24,978 nucleotides of DNA from a virus. Shown here one piece after another: positions 12,580 to 21,065 of this stretch. A model generated the notes under the pieces. It saw nothing but the letters and a program-made list of their open reading frames with translations, searched no databases and was not told the DNA's origin. The stretch spans positions 1-24,978 of the IMG/VR virus record IMGVR_UViG_3300033149_002977; one strand, given 5' to 3'. How positions within the stretch are numbered: the stretch's first letter is position 1; each line of letters starts with the position of its first letter. The position numbers and the translations under genes are program-made.

Positions 12580-14217
12580 ATGAACAGAAAAACAGTTATA
12601 ATTGCTTTCATATTAGCATTATTTTATTTTCTATTAATTTCCAGTCCACCTTCTCAACCACAGGTAGGTTCTCGTAAAGGATGGCGGATTACTTCTGGGA
12701 CTTTATATGTAGATACAGTTAAAGCGTATAGGGATACAGTCTGGTTTGTTTCCCCTATGCATTTTGATACTGTTGTAGTTACTAAATTGTTTGTTGATAC
12801 GGTTGGGACAGATACACTGGATAGTATGTATGTTACATCTTCTCTATTTGCGAATAAGTTTTATACGAAGCAAGTTATATTTGACGACTCTATATATGCA
12901 TTGAAGTATAATAAGAACACAGGGAGATTTTTTGGAGATTTTATTCTATTTATTCCTGTTGATAGTCTTTTTCCATTTTTTTATGTTGGGAATGATTGGA
13001 ATAATGATTTTTCTAATAGAAGGATGGTGAGATTTATAAATGATGGAATTAATGGTGCAACTTTTCCTGATGGAGCGGATTTTGTTGTTGTGGATATTCA
13101 GGGGAATTTATGGGATATAGGTGCACAAGAAGATTCTATTAAAGGAGATTTTATTGGAACATATAGCAGTGCAAGAACTCAAATAGGTGGATTTGCAAAG
13201 CGAGCAATAGGGTTATATAGTGTTGGTGGCGATAATGGAACAGGTAAAGTTTATATTGGTATAGGAACAAAGACCTATTCAACGGGAGCAGATACAAATA
13301 TAGGATTATGGGCTTATGGGACTGATTATGGAGCAGTATTTGGAACAAATTGGTATAGTGGAGTTGATGGATATGGAAATGTGTGGGTTGAGGATAACTT
13401 ATATTTAGGGGATAATAAAGCAGATATTATAGATACAATAAAGATAGAAATAAATCCGTTAATCTCTGATTCTGTTCAAGATACTAAAACTCAACTTTAT
13501 TCTGCGATTTCTGATTCTGTTCAAAAGGCTAAAAGAGATACAGTTTTTATTGGTAATAATAATTTAACTTCAAAAAGCGATACATTATTATTTAATGGTA
13601 AATATATCTTAACTGCTGATAGCCTTACTCGTATTGAGACAGTTCAACTCCTTCCAGAAATCCCTGGGATTGTTTGGGATACAACAGAGACTACTAATCC
13701 AGATAGCCACAAGATAACCGTGTATGCTTGCTATGATACAGTTAAGTGGTCGGATGCTCGTAATAAGGCAAATGTTTATAAATTGATGTTGAACGAGGAT
13801 GTTCCCCAAGTTCAGTGGCACTATATAAAAGCGCATATCCAATGGTCAATACCAAATGATTTTGTGGCTTGGGCTGATAGTGGCATATCAGTTGGAGTTT
13901 ACTCCACTGATTATCTGTATGGACAAGCGAAAGTTGTAGTTAAAAGGATTAGATACGATGGAGCAAGTATTACTTTTACCGTTGTAGATAGTCTTGATTT
14001 TCAGACTTCTTATAGTATGTATCTTACTTCGTTCCCTTTGTGGAGTTATGCTCATATCCCGAGAATAACTGGTGCGGAGTTAAACTCTGTTGATTGGTAT
14101 CCAGATGACATAGTTATGATAGATGTTGAATTTAAAATGCAAAAGTGGACTGATGACTATGTGTATCCATTAAGATTTGGTGGAGTAAGTTTAAGATATA
14201 TTAAAAGGGAATATTGA
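12580..14217 (+). CDS. Tail fibre/appendage-like protein with N-terminal hydrophobic signal, 545 aa
   Basis: Residues 1-20 are basic then strongly hydrophobic, followed by SSPPSQPQ. This could be a signal peptide cut before Gln26 or an uncleaved anchor; the -3 Pro makes cleavage less certain. Residues 38-110 hold repeated beta units with the pattern (V/F)DTVxV (YVDTVKAYRDTVWF, FDTVVVTKLFVDTVGTDTLDS), typical of fibre shafts. The middle is Gly/Tyr-rich beta. A short helical repeat ISDSVQ (DNA copies at 13462-13479 and 13507-13524, 45 bases apart) suggests a coiled coil. The C-terminal 150 residues form a separate beta domain. AAAGAG precedes ATG 12580. A receptor-binding or appendage role is inferred. 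Confidence 0.6.
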   Translation: MNRKTVIIAFILALFYFLLISSPPSQPQVGSRKGWRITSGTLYVDTVKAYRDTVWFVSPMHFDTVVVTKLFVDTVGTDTLDSMYVTSSLFANKFYTKQVIFDDSIYALKYNKNTGRFFGDFILFIPVDSLFPFFYVGNDWNNDFSNRRMVRFINDGINGATFPDGADFVVVDIQGNLWDIGAQEDSIKGDFIGTYSSARTQIGGFAKRAIGLYSVGGDNGTGKVYIGIGTKTYSTGADTNIGLWAYGTDYGAVFGTNWYSGVDGYGNVWVEDNLYLGDNKADIIDTIKIEINPLISDSVQDTKTQLYSAISDSVQKAKRDTVFIGNNNLTSKSDTLLFNGKYILTADSLTRIETVQLLPEIPGIVWDTTETTNPDSHKITVYACYDTVKWSDARNKANVYKLMLNEDVPQVQWHYIKAHIQWSIPNDFVAWADSGISVGVYSTDYLYGQAKVVVKRIRYDGASITFTVVDSLDFQTSYSMYLTSFPLWSYAHIPRITGAELNSVDWYPDDIVMIDVEFKMQKWTDDYVYPLRFGGVSLRYIKREY

Positions 14218-14228
14218 GGTGAACTAAA

Positions 14229-14414
14229 ATGGCTCGTTTAAAACCAAAAGGCAAACGGGGGCGTGTAGCAGTAAAGAGATTAGGGCGGACTTATAAAACT
14301 GGAAACTTTGAAAAGATAGCAAAGAAAGCAGCCAAAAAATATGGTAGTAAAGAAGCAGGTAAAAGAGTTGCTGCTGCGGTTTACTGGAAAAAAGTTAAAA
14401 AGAGAAAAAAGTAA
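14229..14414 (+). CDS. Very basic small protein, 61 aa
   Basis: About 40% of the residues are Lys or Arg, distributed through the protein (MARLKPKGKRGRVAVKRLGR..., ending KKVKKRKK). The second half has the pattern KIAKKAAKKYGSKEAGKRVA followed by AAVYWKK, a helix of a type I recall in small basic phage proteins. GAGGTG precedes ATG 14229. It probably binds DNA or RNA electrostatically, either as a virion DNA-condensing protein or as a regulator. It sits among tail genes, which favours a virion component. It ends one base before the next gene's ATG. Confidence 0.65.
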   Translation: MARLKPKGKRGRVAVKRLGRTYKTGNFEKIAKKAAKKYGSKEAGKRVAAAVYWKKVKKRKK

Positions 14415-14415
14415 T

Positions 14416-15597
14416 ATGAGATTGTTAAAAATTTTTTTTATATTCTTATTCCCTGTTTCTATATTTGCACAGGAAGTTTTGTATGAGTATAATCCTATAC
14501 AGGTAAAGAGAACAAATAGGGGATATGTATATACTCAAACGATAGCAAGACCGTTTAAAGTTATTAAGCAAGGGGAATGGATACTTAATATAAGCAGGAA
14601 GGATACGATTAAATATAGAATTAAAGGTATTAAGAATTATGTCGGGAAAGGTATAAATGGTATATGGCAGGATAACTTTGAAGTTTCAGATGTAGATAGT
14701 TTCACATACGAAGTTGAAGGGGTTGATATTGAAGCAGATACAGGGAGTTATATTACTAGTCCTATTACAAAGGAAAAAATCAAACTGAAACCGCATTTCA
14801 AGTTCAAGAAAAATGGCAAAGTGATAGCAACTCTTACTGATGTAAAGGCTCTTAATAAGTATAGACTTCCTGTTGAGTTGAAAACGGTGAAGAAAGTTGG
14901 CAAAAAGGCTGTTCATAAGTTTGAATATGATGTTAGATTTGTTGACCCGACTTGGAGTTGGCAACCAGATGCGACGGATGGGAAGGATACTTATGTTATC
15001 TCAAATAATCCTACAACTAACTATGGAACTTCCGAGGATTTATATGTTATGGCAAATAATTATGACGGAACAGTTTTGATTGAGTTTCCTGGTTTAGTTG
15101 ATTCTTTAACGGGAGGACCAGTAGTTGTTGATTCTGCGTATATTAGATTGTATGCTCATATGATTTCTGTAGTAGGAGGTTCTTTTAATGTATTTGCAAC
15201 TCCTTTGATAGAAAGTTGGAATGAGGGAACAGTGACATATAATACGAAACCAGACTCAATAGGAAATACAACTTATAATAGCGATACTCTTTCTTCGAGT
15301 ATAGGAGTGGATGTTTGGTGGAATTTTAATGTTACGAAATCGGTGCAAGCATTTGCGAGTGAGATTCTTTCTTATTATGGATGGGAGATAGCGATGGTTG
15401 AATTGACTGATAATAGACAATTGGCGTGGTATTCGTCTGATTATGCTACCGCAAGCGAAAGACCAAAGATTGAAGTTTATTATACAATTCCAAGTGGTGA
15501 GGGTGAATTAAAAGGAATTATTCCAAAAGTATATAAAGGCACAATAATTCCAAAAGTAGATAAAGGTGTAATTAAACCAAAAGTTAGAGCACCTTAA
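14416..15597 (+). CDS. Secreted-type DNRLRE/CBM96-like appendage protein, 393 aa
   Basis: ATG 14416 is chosen because it begins a clean signal peptide (MRLLKIFFIFLFPVSIFA, Gln19 at +1). The frame is open 25 codons further left, but that would run through the basic gene. Residues 20-180 are a beta-rich N-terminal domain. Residues 183-368 fit the DNRLRE/CBM96 layout: WSWQPDATDGKDTYV, NPTTNYGTSEDLYV, IEFPGL, SAYIRLYAH, IESWNEGTVTYNTKP, and WYSSDYATASERPKIEVYY near the end. The tail has three short repeats of (K)G(x)I-x-PKV. In bacterial secreted proteins this domain binds polysaccharide, so a carbohydrate-binding appendage is likely. The ribosome-binding site is weak. Confidence 0.75.
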   Translation: MRLLKIFFIFLFPVSIFAQEVLYEYNPIQVKRTNRGYVYTQTIARPFKVIKQGEWILNISRKDTIKYRIKGIKNYVGKGINGIWQDNFEVSDVDSFTYEVEGVDIEADTGSYITSPITKEKIKLKPHFKFKKNGKVIATLTDVKALNKYRLPVELKTVKKVGKKAVHKFEYDVRFVDPTWSWQPDATDGKDTYVISNNPTTNYGTSEDLYVMANNYDGTVLIEFPGLVDSLTGGPVVVDSAYIRLYAHMISVVGGSFNVFATPLIESWNEGTVTYNTKPDSIGNTTYNSDTLSSSIGVDVWWNFNVTKSVQAFASEILSYYGWEIAMVELTDNRQLAWYSSDYATASERPKIEVYYTIPSGEGELKGIIPKVYKGTIIPKVDKGVIKPKVRAP

Positions 15598-15611
15598 ATA
15601 AGGAAACAAAT

Positions 15612-16622
15612 ATGAGTTTTATAGAATATTGGATAAAAGATTTAGTTTTAACGGGGACTTCTGATAGTCCACAGACGGTTTATTATTCAAATTTAGTTGA
15701 TAAAGATGGGAACAGTTTGCCGTCTTCTTTTACATCTGCTCCTGTTGTAGTTCCTTTATCAACTAATCAGCAAGTAGGGGCATATTTAACAGAAACCCCG
15801 ACAACGACTTATTTCAAAATAGCAAGAAACGATTATGGATATATAGGTTCAGGTCAAATACTTTGCAATCTTCTTATAGTTGGAACTCCACTCGTAACGG
15901 CAACGGGATTAACTCTTGTTGAAATGCTTGATATACTTGGACGGTATTTGCAAGACCCGACAGAAAAAGAATTTACATCTCAATTTAAAGTGGAATTACT
16001 TAACTGGGCACAGGACGAATTATGCAGACTTTTACAACGACATCTTCTTACTGAACTTGATGTATTGGAAACTTCTTTATCTCTTGATAGCAATGGAGAT
16101 TATGACATTACAAATCTAACATATAATCTGTTTGATGAACCAAATGGCATAGATGCGGTTAGAATTACAGATGGATATTTCTGTTTGAAAATTTCATTTA
16201 AAGAATTCTTAATGTATGAAAGCCTTAATAAAACCTTTAACTCTAATGACCCTGTTTATTATGTTCGTGGTAATAAAATTCATATTGAACCTAATGATGG
16301 AACAGATACAACTATTGATATTTATTACAAAAAGAAACCACAAAGGATGGTTTTAGCGTCTAATCAATCTGAAAATGTTAACTGCGAATTGCGGAGAGAA
16401 TACCAGAAACTTATAATTGGTCTCGCACTTAAAGATTTTATTGACAGAATTCCAGCAGTGAGAAGGATTTATGAGAACACATTATTTGAGATTCAAAATC
16501 TTAATGCAAGTTATTCTCCAACGGATAGTATTAAATTTGGACGAAGTAGATTTTTACCCGAAGATAGATACGAATCTGAAATCCAATCAGATGATACTTT
16601 TATAATTAAAACAAGTTGGTAA
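15612..16622 (+). CDS. Head-tail adaptor fused to a beta-domain, 336 aa
   Basis: There are two parts. Residues 1-92 are a paralog of the stand-alone 95-residue protein at 12282. Residues 98-336 follow the layout of podovirus adaptor proteins (P22 gp4/T7 gp11 type). An N-terminal helix pair (EMLDILGRYLQDPTEKEF, then FKVELLNWAQDELCRLLQRHL) leads to a beta-part (LDVLETSLSLDSNGDYDITNL), a surface strand set (VYYVRGNKIHIEPND, DIYYKKKPQRMV) and a C-terminal helical bundle. A second adaptor-like protein lies at 19689. No signal peptide is present. AAGGAAA precedes ATG 15612. It probably forms a ring below the portal; the extra N-terminal domain may be an outward decoration. Confidence 0.65.
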   Translation: MSFIEYWIKDLVLTGTSDSPQTVYYSNLVDKDGNSLPSSFTSAPVVVPLSTNQQVGAYLTETPTTTYFKIARNDYGYIGSGQILCNLLIVGTPLVTATGLTLVEMLDILGRYLQDPTEKEFTSQFKVELLNWAQDELCRLLQRHLLTELDVLETSLSLDSNGDYDITNLTYNLFDEPNGIDAVRITDGYFCLKISFKEFLMYESLNKTFNSNDPVYYVRGNKIHIEPNDGTDTTIDIYYKKKPQRMVLASNQSENVNCELRREYQKLIIGLALKDFIDRIPAVRRIYENTLFEIQNLNASYSPTDSIKFGRSRFLPEDRYESEIQSDDTFIIKTSW

Positions 16623-16641
16623 ATAAAAGAGAGTGAATAAG

Positions 16642-17172
16642 ATGAAAAAATTTATATTAACAGTTATCTTTTTAAGTATTCCTGTTATAGTTTTAGCACA
16701 GAACAAATACAAAACTTTACCTAATTCTTATTTCTCGGGAACTTTAACTAATACCGCAACCGATAAATACCCTATTGATACTGTTCTCATTGATTTTACC
16801 GCTTACTCTAATTATCTCAATGCGGATACCTGTCTAATATATTTTGAAGTTGATACAGTAGCAGGCAAATACGGTGGGAATGCTTCCGATAGTCTTGGAC
16901 GGAACGCGGTTAGATTACGCTATCAACCAGCAATTAGAATTCCACCTTTGCTTGAATCTTATAAGTCTGCTCTATGGAATGATACACTTCTAAATGTTCC
17001 TGCGGTTTCTCTTACGGATTCTGTGCCTAATATTAATTCTATAAACATCTATAAATTCCAGATTGAATACCCAATGTATCGTTTATATATTGACCATTTT
17101 TACGGGGATACTTCAAAAGTTAATCCACAAGCAAGAAGTTCTTATAAAGGATTTGTAGGATTAAGAAAATAA
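16642..17172 (+). CDS. Secreted-type hypothetical virion protein, 176 aa
   Basis: ATG 16642 is chosen over an in-frame GTG at 16633, because AAAGAGAG sits about 9 bases upstream and the ATG begins a clean signal peptide: MKK, hydrophobic core, VLA, Gln20 at +1. The mature part is beta-rich (NSYFSGTLTNTATDKYPIDTVLIDF, INIYKFQIEYPMYRLYIDHFYG), with many Asp, Thr and Tyr and one cysteine. I recognise no family. It is followed after 6 bases by the nozzle-like gene, suggesting they are made together and may interact in the tail. Confidence 0.6.
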   Translation: MKKFILTVIFLSIPVIVLAQNKYKTLPNSYFSGTLTNTATDKYPIDTVLIDFTAYSNYLNADTCLIYFEVDTVAGKYGGNASDSLGRNAVRLRYQPAIRIPPLLESYKSALWNDTLLNVPAVSLTDSVPNINSINIYKFQIEYPMYRLYIDHFYGDTSKVNPQARSSYKGFVGLRK

Positions 17173-17178
17173 AACAAT

Positions 17179-19692
17179 ATGAATAAAATTATAACAAAAA
17201 TATATCTAATTATTTGTGCTTTTGTATTTTTGTATTCTTGTATTTATTCTCAACCGAGATATATTGATATACGAGATTTCAAGGGTGTATTTACGAATGC
17301 GGATTTAGAGGATATACTGCCTGAATACTTTGTGGTGATGCAAAATCTTCGTCCCGTTTATGGGAAACTTGTTAAGACATTTGGGTTTGGAGATATAGGT
17401 TGGGATAGTAATGTAGGAGTTGATAATTTTGCGGTTTATATTAATTCTCATTTGACCAATCCGAGTGGAGTTAGATATTTCGCTTATACGGTTATGCCTG
17501 TTCCTTATGATACTTTAATTTTAGAATACTGGGATACTTCAACGAATGATTGGGAACAATTATCATTAGACCAAACTTATTATCATAACAACGGAATAAA
17601 CCCTGTTATTCAGGCAGATGGAGTTATTAGATTTCTTGCGGGGAATGTTGGTGAAGTTGATGGTAATGAAGCAAAAGGAGTATGGTATGGATATGTAGAT
17701 AGAAAGTTTTTTGATGAAGGGCTTACTGCACAAGGGTTTATAGTATCGCAAGTTCCCTTAATTCAAAGACCAGAAATAGATGCTTCTGTTTATGCGAAAC
17801 TTGATAGTGGGAGTTTTACTGAAACTAAATATTATAAGTATTCTTGGATTTATGATGGAAACCAAGAATCATTACTTTCAAATGATGGATTGGTAGTTGA
17901 TTATCTTGATGGGCAATATGGTATTCTTAAATTCCCGTTTTCTATATCGGGGCATACTTGGAGGATAACAGGATTAAATATTTATAGAAGCGACAACCAA
18001 GATGGTATATATCATAAAATTCAAACCCTTGATTTTTTACGAACCGCAGAGGATAGTTGTTTAGGTTCACCTGATAACACGGCTTATAATGGTGAATACA
18101 GAATATATGTTCCGCATAGTAATTTCACTTCTTACGCTTTTGATGTTGTTAATAACTCTTATGAGATAGATATAGGTGGAACGCTGATTAAACTTATGCC
18201 TAATATGGGTAGTGGGCAAGAAATTGTTAAAGTTGATTATTCAGAGCGACCTTTACAATACGACATCTGGAACACTTCTTGGACATTATACGCAGATACA
18301 GGTTCGGGGAGTTATGATTATGAAGTGGCAAGTGGTTCTGATAGTGCGTTTGCATCTAAACAAATGGTTATAACAAATATTGATATGGGGAATAGACACC
18401 TTTCTGGGGCTTATATATTTCTTGATAAAAGCACAGTTTATTCTAATACAGTTAGAGAAATTCGCATTGCAGATAAAGTATTCGGAAAAGCTATACATTT
18501 TGTTGATACTCTTACTCTCTCTGATGCAGATAGCACGCTTGCAAAACCCTGGCATTTGTTAGAATCTGGAAACGGGTTATACTGGGTAGATAAAAGAAAT
18601 GATTATGCAAACTATTATTTCCTTGATGCAGGATTGCTTGAAGGTGTAGAACATCCTTATCCTGATGAAGTTTCTCTTAAAGTTAATGGTAAATTTGCTC
18701 AAATTATAGGTAATAGACTGTGGCAGGCTAATATTGTTCTTGACCCTGGTGGAAAGAATGAAGTTCACGAGGATTGGGTTTCTTATTCTGAAATAGGTAA
18801 ATATGATGTTAATCCTGTTTCTAATGTTATTTCATTTGCAAATAGAGGTGCAGGGGAAATAACAGGATTGGCGGAATTATTAGGAAACCCTGTAATACTG
18901 AAAAAGAACAATATCTCAATTATTAATATTCGTTCTAATCCCACTAATCCTGCTTTGTGGAATATTATAGAATCTGTATATAACATTGGAAATATTGCCC
19001 CCTATGGATATATTACTGTTCTTGGGGATTTATATGTATGTTATTATGATGGTATCTATAAATTCAGTCCTAATGACCTTGCGGAAAGTGCAAATACACC
19101 GAGCAAGAAACTAAAAATTACAACACCTATTGAAGATATTTATTTAAACCTTACTCTATCTGAAAAAGAAAACATCAGAAGTGCTTATAATCAAAAGTAT
19201 AATGAAATAATATTCCTATTAGGAGATAATCTCTGGGCTTACAATATAAGTGAAAATTACTGGCGACAGATAAAAATGGCAATATCTTTTAATCCTATAA
19301 TTATGGTTCTGGATGATACTGCTAATGTGATAGTTTATAATAGTTCTGATAATAAGTTCTACTCTTCAAATATCAAAGGGGATACAAGAATAGATTTAAT
19401 AACAAAAACTTTTGCTATATCAGATGAACGGAATGAACCTGTGCAGTATCTCTGGGTGACTCATAAAGAAACTCCAAATCCGTATTCAGACCCGCAGGTT
19501 TATGTGTATATTAACAACGATTCTACTGTTTCTAAAACATTATCTTTGACTTCATCTGATACTTTAAAAACAGAGAAACTTTATATAGGACAAAGGTGTA
19601 AAAAATTTAGATTAAGATTTTACACCATTGACCAAGATAAAAACGATTTTGAATTACATAGAATTAAAATACAATATGAGGGAAACCAATGA
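17179..19692 (+). CDS. Tail nozzle-like protein with a signal peptide, 837 aa
   Basis: Nozzle proteins form the lower tail tube of short-tailed phages; the length is near T7 gp12 (about 790). The mature N-terminus PRYIDIRDFKGVFTNADLED, then LPEYFVVMQNLRPVYGKLVKTFGFGD, is the characteristic start of this family. The rest is a long series of beta-strands with Trp/Tyr (YRSDNQDGIYHKIQTL, NGKFAQIIGNRLW, YVCYYDGIYKFSPND), consistent with propeller-type domains. Ahead of it lies a hydrophobic segment (residues 8-20) and IYS with Gln25 at +1, which is not expected in a cytoplasmically assembled tail. LYSC at 18-21 is a poor lipobox. There is no clear ribosome-binding site. Its stop overlaps the next start as ATGA. 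Confidence 0.75.
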   Translation: MNKIITKIYLIICAFVFLYSCIYSQPRYIDIRDFKGVFTNADLEDILPEYFVVMQNLRPVYGKLVKTFGFGDIGWDSNVGVDNFAVYINSHLTNPSGVRYFAYTVMPVPYDTLILEYWDTSTNDWEQLSLDQTYYHNNGINPVIQADGVIRFLAGNVGEVDGNEAKGVWYGYVDRKFFDEGLTAQGFIVSQVPLIQRPEIDASVYAKLDSGSFTETKYYKYSWIYDGNQESLLSNDGLVVDYLDGQYGILKFPFSISGHTWRITGLNIYRSDNQDGIYHKIQTLDFLRTAEDSCLGSPDNTAYNGEYRIYVPHSNFTSYAFDVVNNSYEIDIGGTLIKLMPNMGSGQEIVKVDYSERPLQYDIWNTSWTLYADTGSGSYDYEVASGSDSAFASKQMVITNIDMGNRHLSGAYIFLDKSTVYSNTVREIRIADKVFGKAIHFVDTLTLSDADSTLAKPWHLLESGNGLYWVDKRNDYANYYFLDAGLLEGVEHPYPDEVSLKVNGKFAQIIGNRLWQANIVLDPGGKNEVHEDWVSYSEIGKYDVNPVSNVISFANRGAGEITGLAELLGNPVILKKNNISIINIRSNPTNPALWNIIESVYNIGNIAPYGYITVLGDLYVCYYDGIYKFSPNDLAESANTPSKKLKITTPIEDIYLNLTLSEKENIRSAYNQKYNEIIFLLGDNLWAYNISENYWRQIKMAISFNPIIMVLDDTANVIVYNSSDNKFYSSNIKGDTRIDLITKTFAISDERNEPVQYLWVTHKETPNPYSDPQVYVYINNDSTVSKTLSLTSSDTLKTEKLYIGQRCKKFRLRFYTIDQDKNDFELHRIKIQYEGNQ

Positions 19693-20306
19693 CAGGTTCG
19701 CAGATGTTAACAGAAGTGAGAAAAATATTAGAAGACCCAGATGGAATGAGGTTTTCTGATGAAGATATTTATAATTCTCTCACTTCGGCGGAACTTAAAC
19801 TTGCAGTATTAATTGATAAAGCATATCTTACAGAATTGAGATATGTAGATACAGATTTAACTTTTACAAATGGAAAATGTCCTGTGTCTTCTTTATCTAA
19901 AACTATTTTAAACGGGCAGGATGGATTGATTACGGTCAAAAGTAGTGCGGGATACTATGCAAGGGTTCTGGATATTAAGAATCTAACAGATTTAAATAAT
20001 ACATACACTCAACCTATTACGGATGTGTTTCCTGCTTGTTATATTCTTAATGATAACATCTACATTCACCCGACAACTATTACACAAGGGGATGTGTTCT
20101 ATTATCGTGTTCCGCTGGGTATTTCTGGGTCTCAAAGTAGTATTCTCAATTCTGTTTTACATCCTTTAATTATTAACTATGCATCTGCGGAACTTTTAGC
20201 AATAGATGAAAAACCAACTAAATCTCAAATACTTGAAGAGAGAACTAATATGTCTATTAAAACTTTAAACACTATTATAGTTGAAAGAAAGTTAGAGAGG
20301 TTATAA
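19689..20306 (+). CDS. Adaptor-like protein, 205 aa
   Basis: ATG 19689 overlaps the nozzle stop by four bases; GAGGGAA upstream is the ribosome-binding site. The layout parallels the C-terminal part of the 15612 protein: a helix pair (TEVRKILEDPDGMRFSDEDI, then LTSAELKLAVLIDKAYL), strands (LRYVDTDLTFTNGKCPV), a hydrophobic strand with ACYILNDNIYIHPTT, FYYRVPLGI, then a C-terminal helical segment with LINYASAELLAIDE. This is the pattern of P22 gp4-like adaptors, so the phage carries two. They may form successive rings, or one may belong to the nozzle. No signal peptide is present. Confidence 0.65.
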   Translation: MTGSQMLTEVRKILEDPDGMRFSDEDIYNSLTSAELKLAVLIDKAYLTELRYVDTDLTFTNGKCPVSSLSKTILNGQDGLITVKSSAGYYARVLDIKNLTDLNNTYTQPITDVFPACYILNDNIYIHPTTITQGDVFYYRVPLGISGSQSSILNSVLHPLIINYASAELLAIDEKPTKSQILEERTNMSIKTLNTIIVERKLERL

Positions 20307-20309
20307 AAA

Positions 20310-21047
20310 ATGGCTTATTGGTGGATGCCGTTTGTATCACCTGTGGTTCAAGCAGGTGGGTCTTTATATGGATATTTAACACGCAAAAAAAGAAGTTTAC
20401 CTGATTTCTCTTCAACTCCCTATGGAAAAATGTTAAGAAAACGAGCAGTTGAAGGGACTTACTCACCTTATGCAAAACAGAGAATTCTTGGTAGTGTGGC
20501 GAAACAATTAGGGCAAGCAGAACAACAACGGAAAGCAGAATTAAGAAGTCAATTATATTCTAAACTCGGGCCGAGTATAGCAACTGAACGAGTAATATCC
20601 GAACCTACACGGGAACGAATGCGAGGGCTTGCAGATATTACCACTCAAATTGAAACCCAGAATGAGTTATCCAAACAACAAGCACGAGAAGAGTTTGCAA
20701 AACGGCAATATGAATATAACATACTCCGAAGACAACAAAAGGAACAAGCATTAGCAGATTTAATTTCTGGGCTTTCAACTGCAACTGCAAATGCATTTAT
20801 GGGATGGCTTAAAAAGAGACAAATAGATATGGAAACTTTTGATGCTTTATCGGAGGCAGACCTTGAAGAATTATTAATTAGAGTTATGAGTGCTAAAACA
20901 CCAGAAGAGAGACAAAAAGCAGTTGAAGATTATATGAAAAAGAAACAAAGAAATATAGGAAAGTTTATTTATAGATATAAGGAGACTAAAAAATCTAAAC
21001 CAGCTTATACACCAGATTTAAGTATTTATAATTATCCATTAGACTAA
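20310..21047 (+). CDS. Internal virion protein-like helical protein, 245 aa
   Basis: The N-terminus MAYWWMPFVSPVVQAGGSLYG is hydrophobic and glycine-rich, followed by RKKR. Residues 40-160 are long, Gln/Arg/Glu-rich amphipathic helices (QLGQAEQQRKAELRSQLYSKLG, then EFAKRQYEYNILRRQQKEQ). A small hydrophobic stretch lies at about 153-168, and the C-terminus is basic and Pro/Tyr-rich. This is the build of podovirus ejection proteins (P22 gp7/T7 gp14 type): a short membrane-active head with long helices. The assignment is by architecture and position after the nozzle genes, not by a recognised family. GAGAGG precedes ATG 20310. Confidence 0.55.
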   Translation: MAYWWMPFVSPVVQAGGSLYGYLTRKKRSLPDFSSTPYGKMLRKRAVEGTYSPYAKQRILGSVAKQLGQAEQQRKAELRSQLYSKLGPSIATERVISEPTRERMRGLADITTQIETQNELSKQQAREEFAKRQYEYNILRRQQKEQALADLISGLSTATANAFMGWLKKRQIDMETFDALSEADLEELLIRVMSAKTPEERQKAVEDYMKKKQRNIGKFIYRYKETKKSKPAYTPDLSIYNYPLD

Positions 21048-21065
21048 ACACGGAGATGTATATAG

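Noticed and set aside
14341-14415. 25-codon N-terminal extension of the DNRLRE-like gene
   Set aside because: It overlaps the basic gene in another frame, and the ATG at 14416 begins a clean signal peptide, so the extension is not used.
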